64,000 nt of DNA. Source: Bubalus kerabau (Eukaryota; Chordata; Mammalia; Artiodactyla; Bovidae). Numbering within the stretch: the stretch's first letter is position 1; every line of letters starts with the position of its first letter. A model generated the notes under the pieces. It ran no database searches. It was not told the DNA's origin and was given only the letters and a program-made list of their open reading frames with translations. The position numbers were made by a program, and so were the translations under genes. Positions 31,830 through 44,072 of the stretch are shown here, piece after piece. Location of the stretch: positions 43,483,501-43,547,500 of the forward strand of contig NC_073628.1 of the NCBI RefSeq assembly GCF_029407905.1, in the 5' to 3' direction.

Positions 31830-32760
31830 CATGAACTCATTCAATCAATAAATATTAGAAAGTACCTGCTATGTGTGTGAAGCCCTAAGCCAGGCTCCTG
31901 AGGCTGTAAAAACTGATAAGACTTACTATCTATAGGGGATCCTATTAGAGGGGGTAAGATAAAAGTTAAAGCCAGAAACAACTCATCAGGGGGGTGACAA
32001 GAGCCATGGCAGTGGAATAAACACGGGGATACAATGAGAAAAAACTGTATTTGGTCCGGAGCTGTCAGGAAGGATTTCCAGAGAGAGTGGTACTGGCACG
32101 GTCCGAGTTAAGAGGAGCAGGGGACCAGCAGGCACAAAGATCTGGGATGAGAGACACGCGGTGTGCACTAGAGAACTCTTAACAGGTCTGGTACAGGCAC
32201 TCACAGGTCCACGGGCAAGGAGAGATGAGGCCCGCCAGATCGAGTCCACTTGACAGGGGCCTTGGACACTGCATTAAGGAGTTTGAACTTCGTAAAGGAA
32301 GCCACAGAAAGCATTTTAAGAAGCAGAGGGCCTCCCTGGTGGCTCAGTGGTAAAGAACCTGTCTGCCAGTGCAGGAAACATGGGTTCGATCCCTGGTCCA
32401 AGAAGATTCTACATGTCTCAGAGCAACTAAGCCCCTGTGCAGCAACTACTGAGCCTGTGTGCCAGAGCCTGGGAGCTGTAACTACTGAGCCAAGTGCCCT
32501 AGAGCCTGTGCTCTGCAATGAGAAGTCCCCACACCACTACTAGAGAAAGCCCGTGGAGCAATGAACACCCAGCACAGCCAATAAGAAATAAGTATTCAAA
32601 TTATTTAAAAAAAAAGTTTAAAAAAAAGAATCAGAGTGTCCCTGATTTTAAAAATTTCATCTAGTGGAGGTTGGAATAGAAAGTTGAACTGAGCAGGTAG
32701 GAGAAACTGGAAAGAAGGCAATAAATAAGGAGGCTACAGAGATGTCCAAATGAGAAAGAC
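31830..32760 (-). mobile_element. L2 3' end, split by a CHR
   Basis: Reverse L2: ATTCAATCAATAAATATTAG start, GAAGGATTTCCAGAGAGAG, GGAGTTTGAACTTCG. It resumes after the CHR at 32626 and fades near 32760. Confidence 0.75.
32329..32625 (+). mobile_element. CHR SINE, full length, inside L2
   Basis: Forward: GGCCTCCCTGGTGGCTCAG, GGTTCGATCCCTGGTCC, AAAAAGTTTAAAAAA tail. 11-bp duplication with one mismatch (AAGAAGCAGAG/AAGAATCAGAG) at 32318-32328 and 32626-32636. Confidence 0.92.
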
Positions 32761-33404
32761 AAGGTTGTGAACTTTGCACACGCACACACACCTACACACA
32801 CATTCAGCTGGTTCACCCTGGACTGAAACACCCTGGCAAGAACTGCACCTGGCCTCTGGCTCCCATTGAAGTGCCCCCAAGGGGGCTCTACTGGGTTCCC
32901 TTAGATACGCCCCCATTCTCTTACTTCTCAGCTGTGGTCAACCCAAATAGTTTTTCATTTCCAGACTAACCTCAGACCCAGAGTTTGAGGTGATTAAACG
33001 TGGCCTGTGAGGCTGTGGTTCTGGAAACTTCCTCCCAAACGATGTTAAGTACAGGGAGCACTGTGCGCCTAGACCCACACACAGCACAGTCAGAGCGGCT
33101 TGGACTGAGGTCACCAAGGCTGTGCTGGGTTCCGCAATCAGACCTTTAAATTAACACGCAATTACAGCCCCCAAGGGAACGGAAACAGGCATTGACTATT
33201 GATTTTATAAACAAATGAAAAAAAAATCAAAACCCACTGCATGCACAGAAGGAAAGAAATACTAGTTAATAGGCCTTAGTTAAAATAAAAGCTCTTACTG
33301 GGAAAAAGATGGAAGCTTCTGAGGAGCGTAGGGTGAAGGTGGAGGACACAGTCTTTCAAGCTTCTGGCTTTTATGAATGTGGTATCAATGCTAGTAAAAG
33401 GGCA
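32761..33404. other. Intronic sequence with a short (CA)n
   Basis: Interrupted CA repeat at 32778-32802; otherwise no assignment. Confidence 0.5.
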
Positions 33405-33725
33405 GGAAGCTCACTAGCCTTCACTGGGTGCCTACTGTGTATCAGCAGCTGGGTTAAGCAAGCACTTCAAATGTATTCCATCACTTTTAATCCTTAAAAT
33501 GACCTCTGGAGGTCGGAATTGTCTTCCTTAATTCTCCCAATCAAAGACGAATGGGATTACTTCCCCACAGACTTCGTGAAAGAAAGATCATGTAGCCTGC
33601 CCAAGATCACACAGCTAGTAAGTATCAGGGGCAAAATACAAACCCACATCTCTCGAATTCCACCCCAAAGCCTGAGCTCCTCCCACTGTGCCCCCTGCTT
33701 ATCGCCATATGAAAATGTGAACAGC
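33405..33725 (+). mobile_element. MIR
   Basis: TGGGTGCCTACTGTGTATC, CCAAGATCACACAGCTAGTA and CTCCCACTGTGCCCCCTGC. Its centre (33549-33569) holds a 21-bp sequence found again at 34308-34328. Confidence 0.8.
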
Positions 33726-33739
33726 TGGACCCCCACAGT

Positions 33740-33952
33740 GAAAGTGGTAGTCGTTCAGTCCTGTTCAAACCTTTGCAACCTCATGGACTGTAGCCCACCA
33801 GGCTCCACTGTCCATGGGATTCTCCGGGCAAGAATACTGGAGTGGGTTGCCATTTCCTCTTCCAGCGGATCTTCCCAATCCAGAGATTGAACCTGGGTCT
33901 CCTGTATTGCAGGCAGCTTCTTCACTGTCTGAGCCACCAAGGAAGCTGTTTC
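33740..33952 (-). mobile_element. Bov-tA SINE
   Basis: Full reverse copy; head GAGCCACCAAGGAAGC. Confidence 0.9.
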
Positions 33953-34025
33953 CCTTGTACCTCCATAGCTGGCTGAAAAGTCCCCAAGGAAGCCATTCCC
34001 TTAGGGTCCTGTTCATATTTCTGGG

Positions 34026-34226
34026 TGCTTAGTACTCAGTCATGGCTGACTCTTTTGACCAGCCAGGCTCCTCTGTCCATGGAATTTTCCAGGCAAGAAC
34101 ACTGGAGTGGGTTACCATTTCCTATTTCAGGAGATCTTCCCAACCCAAGGAATCGAACCCACATCTCCTGTGTATTTTGCATTGGCAAGTGGATTCCTTA
34201 CCACTAGAGCCACCTGGGAAGCTCAG
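34026..34226 (-). mobile_element. Bov-tA SINE
   Basis: Reverse copy with a 15-bp imperfect target duplication (GTTCATATTTCTGGG/GTTCATATCTCTAGG) at 34011-34025 and 34227-34241. Body shortened at GACCAGCCAGGC. Confidence 0.9.
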
Positions 34227-34241
34227 GTTCATATCTCTAGG

Positions 34242-36389
34242 GAATGTTAGCCTGGAAGGAAACTTGGAAGTGATCAACTCCCATCTCCCAGGATAGGGAT
34301 CAGAGATGAATGGGATTACTTCCCCACATCCCCCAGCTGAGAGGAGGGCCTATAACTCTCCTGGTCTCCTCTCTTCCTGGCCACTGTTCTCTTTGCTATA
34401 TCAGGCTGAGGTCTCCTGTCTCAAGAGTCAATGATTTCCTGCAGAAGTTTGTTGTTCTTGCTGTTATTTTTTAATATTAAGATTTCTATTCTTGCCTGAG
34501 TCTAAAAAGAAGGTAGGGAAGTAAGTAATAAGGCCTTTTCCTCTAGCAGATTTACTCAATGGAAAAACATGAGCTGTGACTCCCTAATGTAGCTGGTCTG
34601 CCTTCCACAAGATCCTACAAGAGAATGAGTAAGAAGTGATTAAATCACAGCAAAATGGTTTCATTTACAATTAGCTCTTAGTGTTCTGAAACACAAACCT
34701 CCCACCCAGATATTTATCCTAAGATAAACATCTCCCCCACATGTTGCCATAACCAGCTCCTGCTGCCACAAAAGCATACATCTAAACACCCGTACCCAGA
34801 ACAGAAATGATGATTTCCATAAAAAGAGCTCGGAGGACACCCCTGTGCAGTGATTCTTGTCCTAGAATCCTGGATATAAGCTTTCTATTGGGTCTGGATT
34901 CAAAGCTAATTTTTTCTCAAAGGAAAAAAAAATTCATAAACTCAGTTACTCTGACCTCACTGATAGCCAGAAATTTCTCTTTTTCACAAATTGAGGTGCT
35001 GAAAGGAATAAAAATGAAGCTCCACAATAAAGCAGAAAACTTCAAGGTAAAAGAAGTCTGTATATTCTTTCAAACTGAGCTATAAGCATAAATTTTTCCT
35101 CTGAAGAGTCATGTGATTGAAAGTCTCCAAGATGGGCAGATGACTGGGACACAGTCCTTCAATTATGCTTGACATTGCTGGGTGACTTGAGGCTGGGTGT
35201 GGTTAGATGGAGCGGGGACAGAACTGGATGAGTTGGTAGGAAACAGAACCCACCTCTGGGCACATGACCTGAACATCTACTATCAGAGACAATGGACATG
35301 AGGCCAGAACCTACCTTTGGCCTCAGGTCAAACCTTAGCCACCCACAGGTTTCTACTCCAGCTCCTACTGTTCCCCCACCAGTAAGAAGTGGGTACAGTT
35401 AAATGAGAACCATTTGAGAGGTCCTTGGCACAGGAAGAAGAGACAACAAAATCAAGACTGCATGACAGTCTTTGGTGCTCAGGCCAGACTTCTGTGAGGT
35501 CATCTCTTGGTACACTGGATCCTGCCATGGAGGTAATATATCAGGCTCAGTGGAGATCCACAGAGCATATTAGCTTCTGACACTAAAGGCCACCACAGTT
35601 TGGAAAGTAAGAGTCTGGGGTTTCCCAAGCTAGAAGGCTTCTGAGTCTGCTCTCTTTGAATGGCAGGGTCCCTGACATTCTTCAAGCTGCAGATGTACAG
35701 AGTGACTGCCATGGATGGGGAGGTCTCACCTCTCATACTCATTGGCTGTGATCCCAGTGTTTGGGTCAACAGCTTTAACATGACACTACATTTAATATAT
35801 CCTCAAATGACACTTTGGGGACCTCAGGCTTCTTGCACTGATGGGCAGGTGGCAGCCATCCAGTCCAATTTGGTTTTCTTAAGCAGTTGCCTCACCTTTG
35901 TAGAGGTGTCAAGACCCAATAAAACAGTAGGTACCCAGCAGTCCCTCATTCGGATCTTGGACTATCTCACTCCATCTACTGTAGACCTTGATCCCCACTC
36001 TTTCCTCCCTTCACCTCTTTTCCTATCTGGCATGTTACACCTGCAATCATGCTCTCCAACACAGTACACAATCCAATTCTTCTTGGTCTCTACCACCGGT
36101 CCACCTTCCCATGAGGTTTTTCTCTCTCATTCTCGGTTTGGAGTTCCCACCATTGATATTTCAGGACCCATTCCTCCCTCTCAGTTCATCCTCAGGATCT
36201 CATTTCCAGGATAAGTGCCCCCAGACTTGAACACTTAGTTCTAATGGAAAGACATAGGGAGAAAGTGTTTCTGACTCCTTAGAGGCTAACATTATCACAT
36301 TCAACAATTGGGAATCCAATTAAGCACACATAATCTGCTCTCTTTTCACTGGGGGTAAATGAAAGGCACATCAGTATATCCTAACAATA
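34242..36389. other. 2.1 kb without recognised repeats
   Basis: No SINE, LINE or LTR hallmark was recognised. It includes a 184-codon ORF (35660-36214, plus) of unknown nature, and the second copy of the 21-bp repeat at 34308. Confidence 0.45.
35660..36214 (+). other. 184-codon ORF, probably not a gene
   Basis: Longest ORF in the window outside recognised repeats and the CpG island. The translation is rich in Ser, Pro and Leu, with NMTLHLIYPQ and two NxT/S sites; no domain, signal peptide or family is recognised. The start ATG follows TTTGAATGGCAG, which could be read as a weak acceptor. A diverged endogenous retroviral or other repeat fragment is possible. Chance is the default. Confidence 0.12.
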
Positions 36390-36398
36390 TGAATGTAT

Positions 36399-37025
36399 GT
36401 TATTGTTCAGTCCCTAAGTCGTGTCCAACTCTTTGTGACCCCATGGACTACAGCACACCAGGCTTCCCTGTCCTTCACTATCTCCCAGAGTTCACTCAAG
36501 TTCATGTCATTGAATCGGTGATATCATCCAAACATCTCATCCTCTGCTTCCCTTCCCTCCTTCTGCCTTCAATCTTTCCCAGCATCAGGGTCTTTTCCAA
36601 TGAGTCAGCTCTTCGAATCAGGTGGCCAAAGCATTGGAGCTTCAGCTTCAGCATCAGTCCTTCCAATGAATATTCAGGATTGATTTCCCATAGGATTAAC
36701 TGGTTTGATCTCCTTGTTGTCCAAGGGAATCTCAAGAGTCTTCTCCAACACCATAGTTCAAAAGCATCAACTCTTCGGCACTCAGCTTTCTTTATGGTCC
36801 AACTCTCAGAACCATATATGACTACTGGAAAAACCATAGCTTTGACTATACGGACCGTTGTAGGCAAAATGATGTCTTTGCCTTTTAATACCCTGTCTAG
36901 GTTTGTGATAGACTTCTTTCCAAGAAGCAGGGATATTCTAATTTCTTGGCTAAAGTCACCATCCACAGTGATTTTGGAGCCCAAGAAGAGAAAATCTGTT
37001 ACTGCTTCCATTTCCACTTCTGCTT
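36399..37025 (-). mobile_element. BovB LINE 3' part, reverse
   Basis: Reverse-oriented. The minus reading gives GSKITVDGDFS, KAMVFPVVIYGSESW and AFELWCWRRLL in one open frame; a 225-codon plus ORF is its mirror. Flanked by TGAATGTAT at 36390-36398 and 37026-37034. The catalytic core is missing. Confidence 0.93.
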
Positions 37026-37071
37026 TGAATGTATAATATATATTTAAATTACATGAATGTATGTGTATATG

Positions 37072-37347
37072 ACGGAGAAGGCAATGGCAACCCACTCCAG
37101 TACTCTTGCCTGGAAAATCCCATGGATGGAGGAGCCTGATAGGCTGCATTACATGGGGTCGCTAAGAGTCGGGCACGACAGAGCAACTTCACTTTCACTT
37201 TTCACTTTCATGCATTGGAGAAGGAAATGGCAACCCACTCCAGTGTTCTTGCCTGGAGAATCCCAGGAACAGAGGAGCCTGGTGGGCTGCCGTCTATGGG
37301 GTCTCACAGAGTCGGACACGACTGAAGCGACTTGGCAGCAGCAGCAG
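37072..37347 (+). mobile_element. Bov-A2 SINE
   Basis: Forward dimer with the CACTTTCACTTTTCACTTTC linker and an AGC tail. Flanks repeat TGAATGTAT and ATGTGTAT motifs. Confidence 0.94.
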
Positions 37348-38734
37348 CATGTGTGTATGAATGTATTCAGGTATCAATGAATGTATAATATATAGTTATA
37401 TTACATATAATTCTCAATAACTCTTATGCAATTCTAATAGACAGAATACCATGTCCTGACACCAAGTAGAAAAGAAGAAAGCAGGAGAAAAGTCTTCTCA
37501 CTCACTCAGTAAGGAAAATAAGAAGGCAACAGTAAACAAACCAGTTCAAGGCAGACATAGAATTACAACACAAAAACCAAATAAAAGCTCCTCAGGAATG
37601 GTTATTTGATCAAAGATGTTAATGAAGCACTTGGTCTCTGGGAGGGCTGATGGGAACTATACTTCAGAGGCGAAGTCAACAGAATAAATGCTTCCCCCAT
37701 GGAAAATAGGGACGGAAGAGTCCCTCAGATCTCCAAACCATCGGCTAAATGGATGCAAATGTGTTTACAGCCCTCCTTCTTTGAAGCTACAGTATTATGA
37801 AATGTTTACAGTGTTAGGCCCCCTTTATAAAAATTCACTCTTTTGAAGAGGAAGTGAATTAAAGTTATACTTCATAGAGTAAGTTACACAAGATCAAAGA
37901 CTTGGGACACCCATTGTGTAAAACCAAAGATCTTTCATGATTTTGCACGACCTGTAAGATGCCTAGCCTCCCAAGAATTTTCATTCTGGAAACCGTGTTT
38001 TCATCACTGAATGTCCTGTGTTGTCCATGGCTTCATGGTTACAGTCACACCATGTGACAGATCACCTTGTCTAAACAACACCAAAAAATGTACGCGAAAC
38101 AAGAGTTGGCTTTCTATGGTATTCTTATTGCTGATTCTATGAAAACTTCATCTCTTCTTTAAAATCTTTAGTTATTTACCTAGACAAGTGGCTGAGACTG
38201 GGTCAAATTTGCCAAGAAAATCATTCCTGTAAGTTTCTGACTTTCTCTTTTCCTTCTCCAGGAATCACAGTTCATAAGCACAAACCAGAACTCTGCAAAG
38301 AGAAAGGCAAGCAAAAATCCAATCCAGTGGAGAAACTGACAACACTTGCCATGGAGGCCAAATTTGTGAAAGGTTCATATTGCATGAATTTCAGATTCTT
38401 GTTTCTAGTCCATCTAAGTCTTCTCAAAAACAAAAACAAAAAAAAATAGAGGAAGGAAAGAAAAAAATACCTAGAGGAATGAAATTCTCATCTAGAAAAT
38501 AAACTTGCCAAATTATGAACATTCTTTCCATTTTCAATGCAAGGAATTACTGTTTTACCAGAAGACCAAGGGAAAACACAGAAGAAGGAGGACATCCCGT
38601 GAGCTCCTACAAGTGTTCAAACAGCGTCTCCCCCACATCTTTGTGATGGGGGCAGTGATGTCAAATGCTGCACGGGATGCTGGGCACTGTCCCCACAATG
38701 AAAAAATGTCAGTTAATGACAGTCCCTAGGACAA
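37348..38734. other. Unique intron with an exon-like segment
   Basis: About 1.4 kb without young repeats. See 38262-38372. Confidence 0.5.
38262..38372 (+). other. Exon-like segment with a strong 3' splice site, plus strand
   Basis: A TTTCTGAC branch-like motif and CTTTCTCTTTTCCTTCTCCAG directly precede 38262. A frame from 38264 stays open for 61 codons to TAG at 38447-38449 (starts ITVHKHKPELCKEKGKQ). Donor candidates (GTGAAAG, GTTCAT) are poor, so it may be a terminal exon or a decoy. The product is not recognised. Confidence 0.2.
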
Positions 38735-39030
38735 CAAGGACATCAAGCCAGCCAATTGTAAAGGAAATCAACCCTGAATATTGGAAGGACTGGTGCTGAA
38801 ACTGAAGCTCCAATATTTGGCCACCTTGATTCGAAGAGCCAACTCATTGCAAAAGACCCTGATACTTGGAGAGATTGAGGGCAACAGAGGATGAGATGGT
38901 TGGAAGGCATCACTGACTCAATGGATATGAGTTTGAGCAAACTCAGGGCAATAATGAGGGATAGGGAAGCCTGTTGTATTGCAGTCCGTGGGGTTGCAAA
39001 GAGTCAGACACGACTGAGCAACTGAATAAC
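38735..39030 (+). mobile_element. BovB LINE tail
   Basis: Forward; TAAAGGAAATCAACCCTG to GACACGACTGAGCAACTG, with several small deletions. Confidence 0.88.
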
Positions 39031-39544
39031 AACGTGACCACATACTCAGTAAGTCAGCACCTTCCTTTGGAAGATAAAATTATAATCAAGAGTGCAGCTC
39101 TGTGAGAACAGAACAAGAACAAGGGTGCTTAATTAGATAAAGGCCAATGACAACAACACTCACAATAAAACCATTCTTAAAACAAACAGAACCCAAGTCA
39201 GTAATTCATCTCATATTCACCAGTCCCAAAGCAGCCCTTAAGGAATTTTATGTTTTGAAAAATCTTGATTGATAGTAAATTTCTTTTCCGATGTTTAAGA
39301 TACACATAACTGGCAGGCAAAACTTTGGCTACAGGCATGAGTTCATCAGTATTAACAGCTTTGTTTTGTTTAATTTCAGGCAAGGAAAAAGGAGCCTGAT
39401 ACTCTGATTAAGCTGTACAAGTTTATGTAGATACACAGAAAGTTTCCACTAGGTTTTTTGTTTTTTGTTTTAATATTGACAATAAACCTTAAGAGTCCTT
39501 TTGCTGCTAAGGAGCTCAAGAAATTCTGGAAGGGACACAGTCTC
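39031..39544. other. Intronic sequence without recognised feature
   Basis: About 500 bases, AT-rich; no assignment. Confidence 0.5.
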
Positions 39545-40540
39545 CTCCTTCCTCAGCACCTCTCACACCTGTGTCCACTGCAGCACTGGCCACCCCTGGC
39601 CCCCATCTCCCTCGTGGGAATCGAGCTCCTGATTCTCTAGTCTCCCTGACTCTGCCCTTGTCCTCTCTCTGGGGCCAAAGTGATTGTCTGTAGCTCGAAT
39701 CCCATTGCGTCCCTTTCCAGTGTTCCCCCTCATCTTGAGGACTAATGTCCAGCACTTTCCCAGGCCAAGAGCAGCCCCGGACTCTCCCCTGGGTCTGGCC
39801 CTGCCTTGCTATCCAGCCCCTCCCCTCCACACACCCCGCCCACCTCCGGAAGCACCCACAGGTCCTCACATACCATGCAGTTCTGCTGTATGAGCTTGGA
39901 ACGTCTTGTTCCCACTTTATCCACCTAGGGAATCCCTGTATATCTTTTAGGTCTCAGCTCCAAGAAAAATAAGTAGTGACCTCAGCAGAGAGGTCAGAGC
40001 AAATTTTCTTTGTTTTACTTTATGCAACACATTATCTGTGAGATTCAATATAAGGATCCAAAGTCACCCACTTAAACAAATGCCACCTTCTTTCTCCTCG
40101 CCAAGAGAAAAATTACTTGGACATTATTAATTTGTTGTTGTTTAGTTGCTAAGTCATGTCTGACTCTTTGTGACTCCATGGACTGTAGCCCACCATGCTC
40201 CTCTGTCCATGGAATTCTCTAGGCAAGAATACTGGAGTGGGTTGCCATTCCCTTCTCCGGGGGATCTTCCCAACCCAGGGATGGAACCTGCATCTCCTTC
40301 ACTGGCAGAGGGATTCTTTGCTACTGAGCCACCAGGGAAGCTGCGGACATTGTTAATATCATACTTTTGATACAACATAAAACCTATTATACTGCATTTC
40401 ATTTATGATCTTGCCAGTCTGTCTCTTCCTCTGAACTCTGAGAGCAAGGACCATGATTGACTGATTCATCTCTTTTTTATTGAACCCAACACAGTGCCTG
40501 GAACACAGTAGGCGCTCAATAGATGTTTTTGTACAAACCA
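39545..40540 (+). mobile_element. L2 LINE 3' region, split by a SINE
   Basis: Forward L2: TTTTAGGTCTCAGCTCCAAG, and after the SINE CAGTGCCTGGAACACAGTAG plus GCGCTCAATAGATG at the 3' end. The 5' part is strongly diverged. Confidence 0.6.
40132..40344 (-). mobile_element. Bov-tA SINE inside L2
   Basis: Full reverse copy. 13-bp duplication with one mismatch (GGACATTATTAAT/GGACATTGTTAAT) at 40119-40131 and 40345-40357. Confidence 0.93.
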
Positions 40541-41069
40541 ATGCCTGGTCTCAAGAAATCTGGGTTGAGTCTTGTTGCTGCCTCCTTACCATCCAGGAGA
40601 CCATGGGCAACTCATTTAGGCTCTCTGGGTCCTGGTGTCTCCCCATAAAACAAAGACAGTAACGCCTGCCTTGTGAGGATGCAAGAGGTGCCCAGTCAGG
40701 AAGCCCCCAGAGTAAACCACGAACACGCCACTTCCTGGCTACTATGAAGCAGGATGCAGAGGAAGGCCAGGAAGGAACTGAAATCAACAGGGGTTGAGGG
40801 TGGCACAGCGGGAACATACAGACCGAATCCAGGTGGATCTGAAGGCAGAGGACACAGGGGACAGGTCTCACCCATTCTACTTTCAAACTTGGGTCCCAGT
40901 CCAGCCACCTGCCTACTCTCCTCGTCTCCTATCTCTGCCTCCTCCCACAGCCCGGCCACCACCACCTCGGGCTCCCCCTGCTGCAGGGCCTGTGACTGGG
41001 CTTTCTGCTTCCACTCTCGCCCCCTCCAGCCTGTTCTCCACACACAGCCAGAGACATCCCTCATGGATG
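40541..41069. other. Intronic sequence without recognised feature
   Basis: Over 500 bases, GC-moderate. ORFs above 100 codons on both strands lack features. Confidence 0.5.
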
Positions 41070-41565
41070 TAAAGCTGATCACGCCGCTTCCTGGCTGTGT
41101 CCCGTGTTACAGAAGATGAAAGCCAGCCTGCATCCCCCAGACTCCAAGGTCCTGCACAGATCTGAGACCCTGAGCCGTCTGCACCCTGACTTGAGGCACA
41201 CTGCTCAGCACACCCCCAATGGACTGCCTGTGGTCAGTTCCCAGAACCTGCCAGGCCAAGTCTTTCCTTGTCTCCGGCTCTACACATACTGTTCCTTCCG
41301 CCCACAGCACTCTGAGCCTGGCCCCTCCGCCAGCTGGCCCCTCTGTCTCCTGGTCTTTTCTCAAATGTTACCTCCTAAGAGATGTTCCTTCACCACTGGA
41401 GGGGGGCCCTCAGTTATTCTCTCAGGCCATACCCTGTTTGTTTCTTCTCTATCGTTAAAAACTATCTGGGCACTTTTGTTTCCTTACTGTCTTTCTCACT
41501 AGATGATATATTCAATAAGGAGGAGGATCGTGGCTGTCACATTTACTCTCCTATTCCCAATACCC

Positions 41566-43967
41566 AAAGTAGGAAGTCAAGAAACACCTGCAGTCACAGG
41601 CAAATTTGGCCTTGGAATACGGAATGAAGCAGGGCAAAGGCTAATAGAGTTTTGCCAAGAGAAAGCACTGATCATAGCAAACACCCTCTTCCAACAACAC
41701 AAGAGAAGACTCTATACATGGACGTCACCAGATGGTCAACACTGAAATTAGACTGATTATATTCTTTGCAGCCAAAGATGCAGAAGCTCTATACAGTCAG
41801 CAAAAACAAGACTGGGAGCTGACTGTGGCTCAGATCATGAACTCCTTATTACCAAATTCAGACTGAAATTGAAGAAAGGAGGGAAAACCACTAGACCATT
41901 CAGGTATAACCTAAATCAAATCCCTTACAATTATACAGTGGAAGTGGGAAATAGATTTAAGGGACTAGATCTGATAGACAGAGTACCTGATGAACTAGGG
42001 ACAGAGGTTCATGACATCATAGAGGAGACAGGGATCAAGACCATCCCCAAGAAGTAGAAATGCAAAAAAGAAAAATGGCTGTCTGAGGAGGCCTTACAAA
42101 TAGCTGTGGCAAGAAGAGAAGTGAAAATCAAAGAAGAAAAGGAAAGATATACCCATTTGAATGCAGAGTTCCAAAGAATAGCAAGGAGAGATAAAGCCTT
42201 CCTCAGCGATCAGTGCAAAGAAATAGAGGAAAACAATAGAATGGGAAAGACTAGAGATCTCTTCAAGAAAATTCGAGATAACAAGGGAACGTTTCATGCA
42301 AAGATGGGCACAATAAAGGACAGAAATGGTATGGACCTAACAGAAGCAGAAGATATTAAGAAAAGGTGGCAAGAAAACACTGAAGAACTGTACAAAACAG
42401 ATCTTCATGACCCAGATAATCAGGATGGTGTGATCACTCACCTAGAGCCAGACATTCTGGAATGTGAAGTCAAGTGGGCCTTAAGAAGCCTCACTATCAA
42501 CAAAGTTAGTGGAGGTGATGGAATTCCAGTTGAGCTATTTCAAATCCTAACAGATGATGCTGTGAAAGTGCTACACTCAATATGTCAGCAAATTTAGAAA
42601 ACTCAGCAGTGGCCACAGGACTGGAAAAGGTCAGTTTTTATTCCAATTTCAAAGAAAGGCAATGCCAAAGAATGCTCAAACTACCGCACAATTCCACTCA
42701 TCTCACACGCTAGTAAAGTAATGGTCAAGCCAGGCTTCAACATTATGTGAACCGTGAACTTCCAGATGTTCAAATTGGATTTAGAAAAGGCAGAGGAACC
42801 AGAGATCAAACTGCCAACACCTGCTGGATCATTGAAAAAGCATGAGAGTTCCAGAAAAACATCTATTTCTGCTTTATTGACTATGCCAAAGCCTTTGACT
42901 GTGTGGATCACAATAAACTGTGGAAAATTCTGAAAGAGATGGAAATACCAGACCACCTGACCTGCCTCTTGAGAAATCTGTATGCAGGTCAAGAAGCAAC
43001 AGTTAGAACTGGACATGCAACAACAGACTGGTTCCAAATAGGAAAAGGAGTACGTCAAGGCTGTATATTGTCACCCTGCTTATTTAACTTCTATGCAGAG
43101 TACATCATGAGAAACACTGGGCTGGAAGAAGCACAAGCTGGAATCAAGATTGCCAGGAGAAATATCAATAACCTCAGACATGCAGATGACACCACCCTTA
43201 TGGCAGAAAGTGAGGAAGAACTAAAGAGCCTCTTGATGAAAGTGAAAGAGGAGAGTGAAAAAGTTGGCTTAAAGTTCAACATTCAGAAAACTAAGATCAT
43301 GGCATCCAGTCCCATCACTTCATGGGAAATAGATGGGGAAACAGTGGAAACAGTGTCAGACTTTATTTTGGGGGGCTCCAAAATCACTGCAGATGGTGAC
43401 TGCAGCCATGTAATTTAAAGACGCTTGCTCCTTGGAAGAAAAATTATGACCAAGCTAGGCAGCATATTCAAAAGCAGAGACATTACTTTGCCAACAAAGG
43501 TCTGTCTAGTTAAGGCTATGGTTTTTCCAGTAGTCATGTATGAATGTGAGAGCTGGACTACAAAGAAAGCTGAACACCAAACAATTGATGCTTTTGAACT
43601 GTGGTGTTGGAGAAGACACTTGAGAGTCTCTTGGAGAGCAAGGAGATCCAACCAGTCCATCCTAAAGGAGATCAGTCCTGAATATTCATTGGAAGGACTG
43701 ATGCTGAAGCTGAAACTCCAATACTTTGGTCACCTGATTTGAAAACTGATTCACTGGAAAAGACCCTGATGCTGGGAAAGATTGAGGGCAGGAGAAGAAG
43801 GGGACGACAGAGGATGAGATGGTTGGATGGCATCACTGACTCAATGGACATAAGTTTGAGTAGACTCTGGGAGTTGGTGATGGACAGGGAGGCCTGGTGC
43901 GCTGCAGTCCATAGGGTTGCAAAGAGTTGGACATGACTGAGCAACTGAATTGAACTGAACTGAACAA
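41566..43967 (+). mobile_element. BovB LINE, longest copy, non-functional
   Basis: Spans the end of the endonuclease domain (GLGIRNEAGQRL, YTWTSPDGQ), the linker, the RT and the 3' tail. RT motifs seen: FIDYAKAFD (motif A) and GVRQGCILSPC (motif B). Motif C reads HADD instead of YADD. Several stops and shifts break the reading (for example near 41743, 42055, 42595 and 42844, and TAA at 43416). The 5' UTR and most of the endonuclease are missing; full elements are a little over 3 kb. Confidence 0.95.
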
Positions 43968-43999
43968 TGCCTGGTAACTGGTAGGTGCTCAATAAACAT

Positions 44000-44072
44000 T
44001 TGATGGTTGGATGAATGGACAGATGTATGGACACATGAACAGACAGATGGATGGACGGATGGTTGAATGGGG
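44000..44072. repeat. GGAT/GGAC-rich microsatellite at the L2 end
   Basis: Degenerate tetranucleotide run (ATGGATGGACGGATGG), an expansion at the 3' terminus of L2. Confidence 0.75.

Larger units (their letters stand above)
41070..44072 (+). mobile_element. L2 LINE, split by a 2.4-kb BovB
   Basis: Forward L2 (GCTGATCACGCCGCTTCC, TTCTCAAATGTTACCTCC, CTCCTATTCCCAATACCC) up to 41565. The L2 end resumes at 43968 with CAATGCCTGGTAACTGG and GTGCTCAATAAACATTTG, followed by a GGAT-type repeat. Confidence 0.8.

Noticed and set aside
36359..37036. 225-codon plus-strand ORF
   Set aside because: It is the mirror of a reverse-oriented BovB tail.
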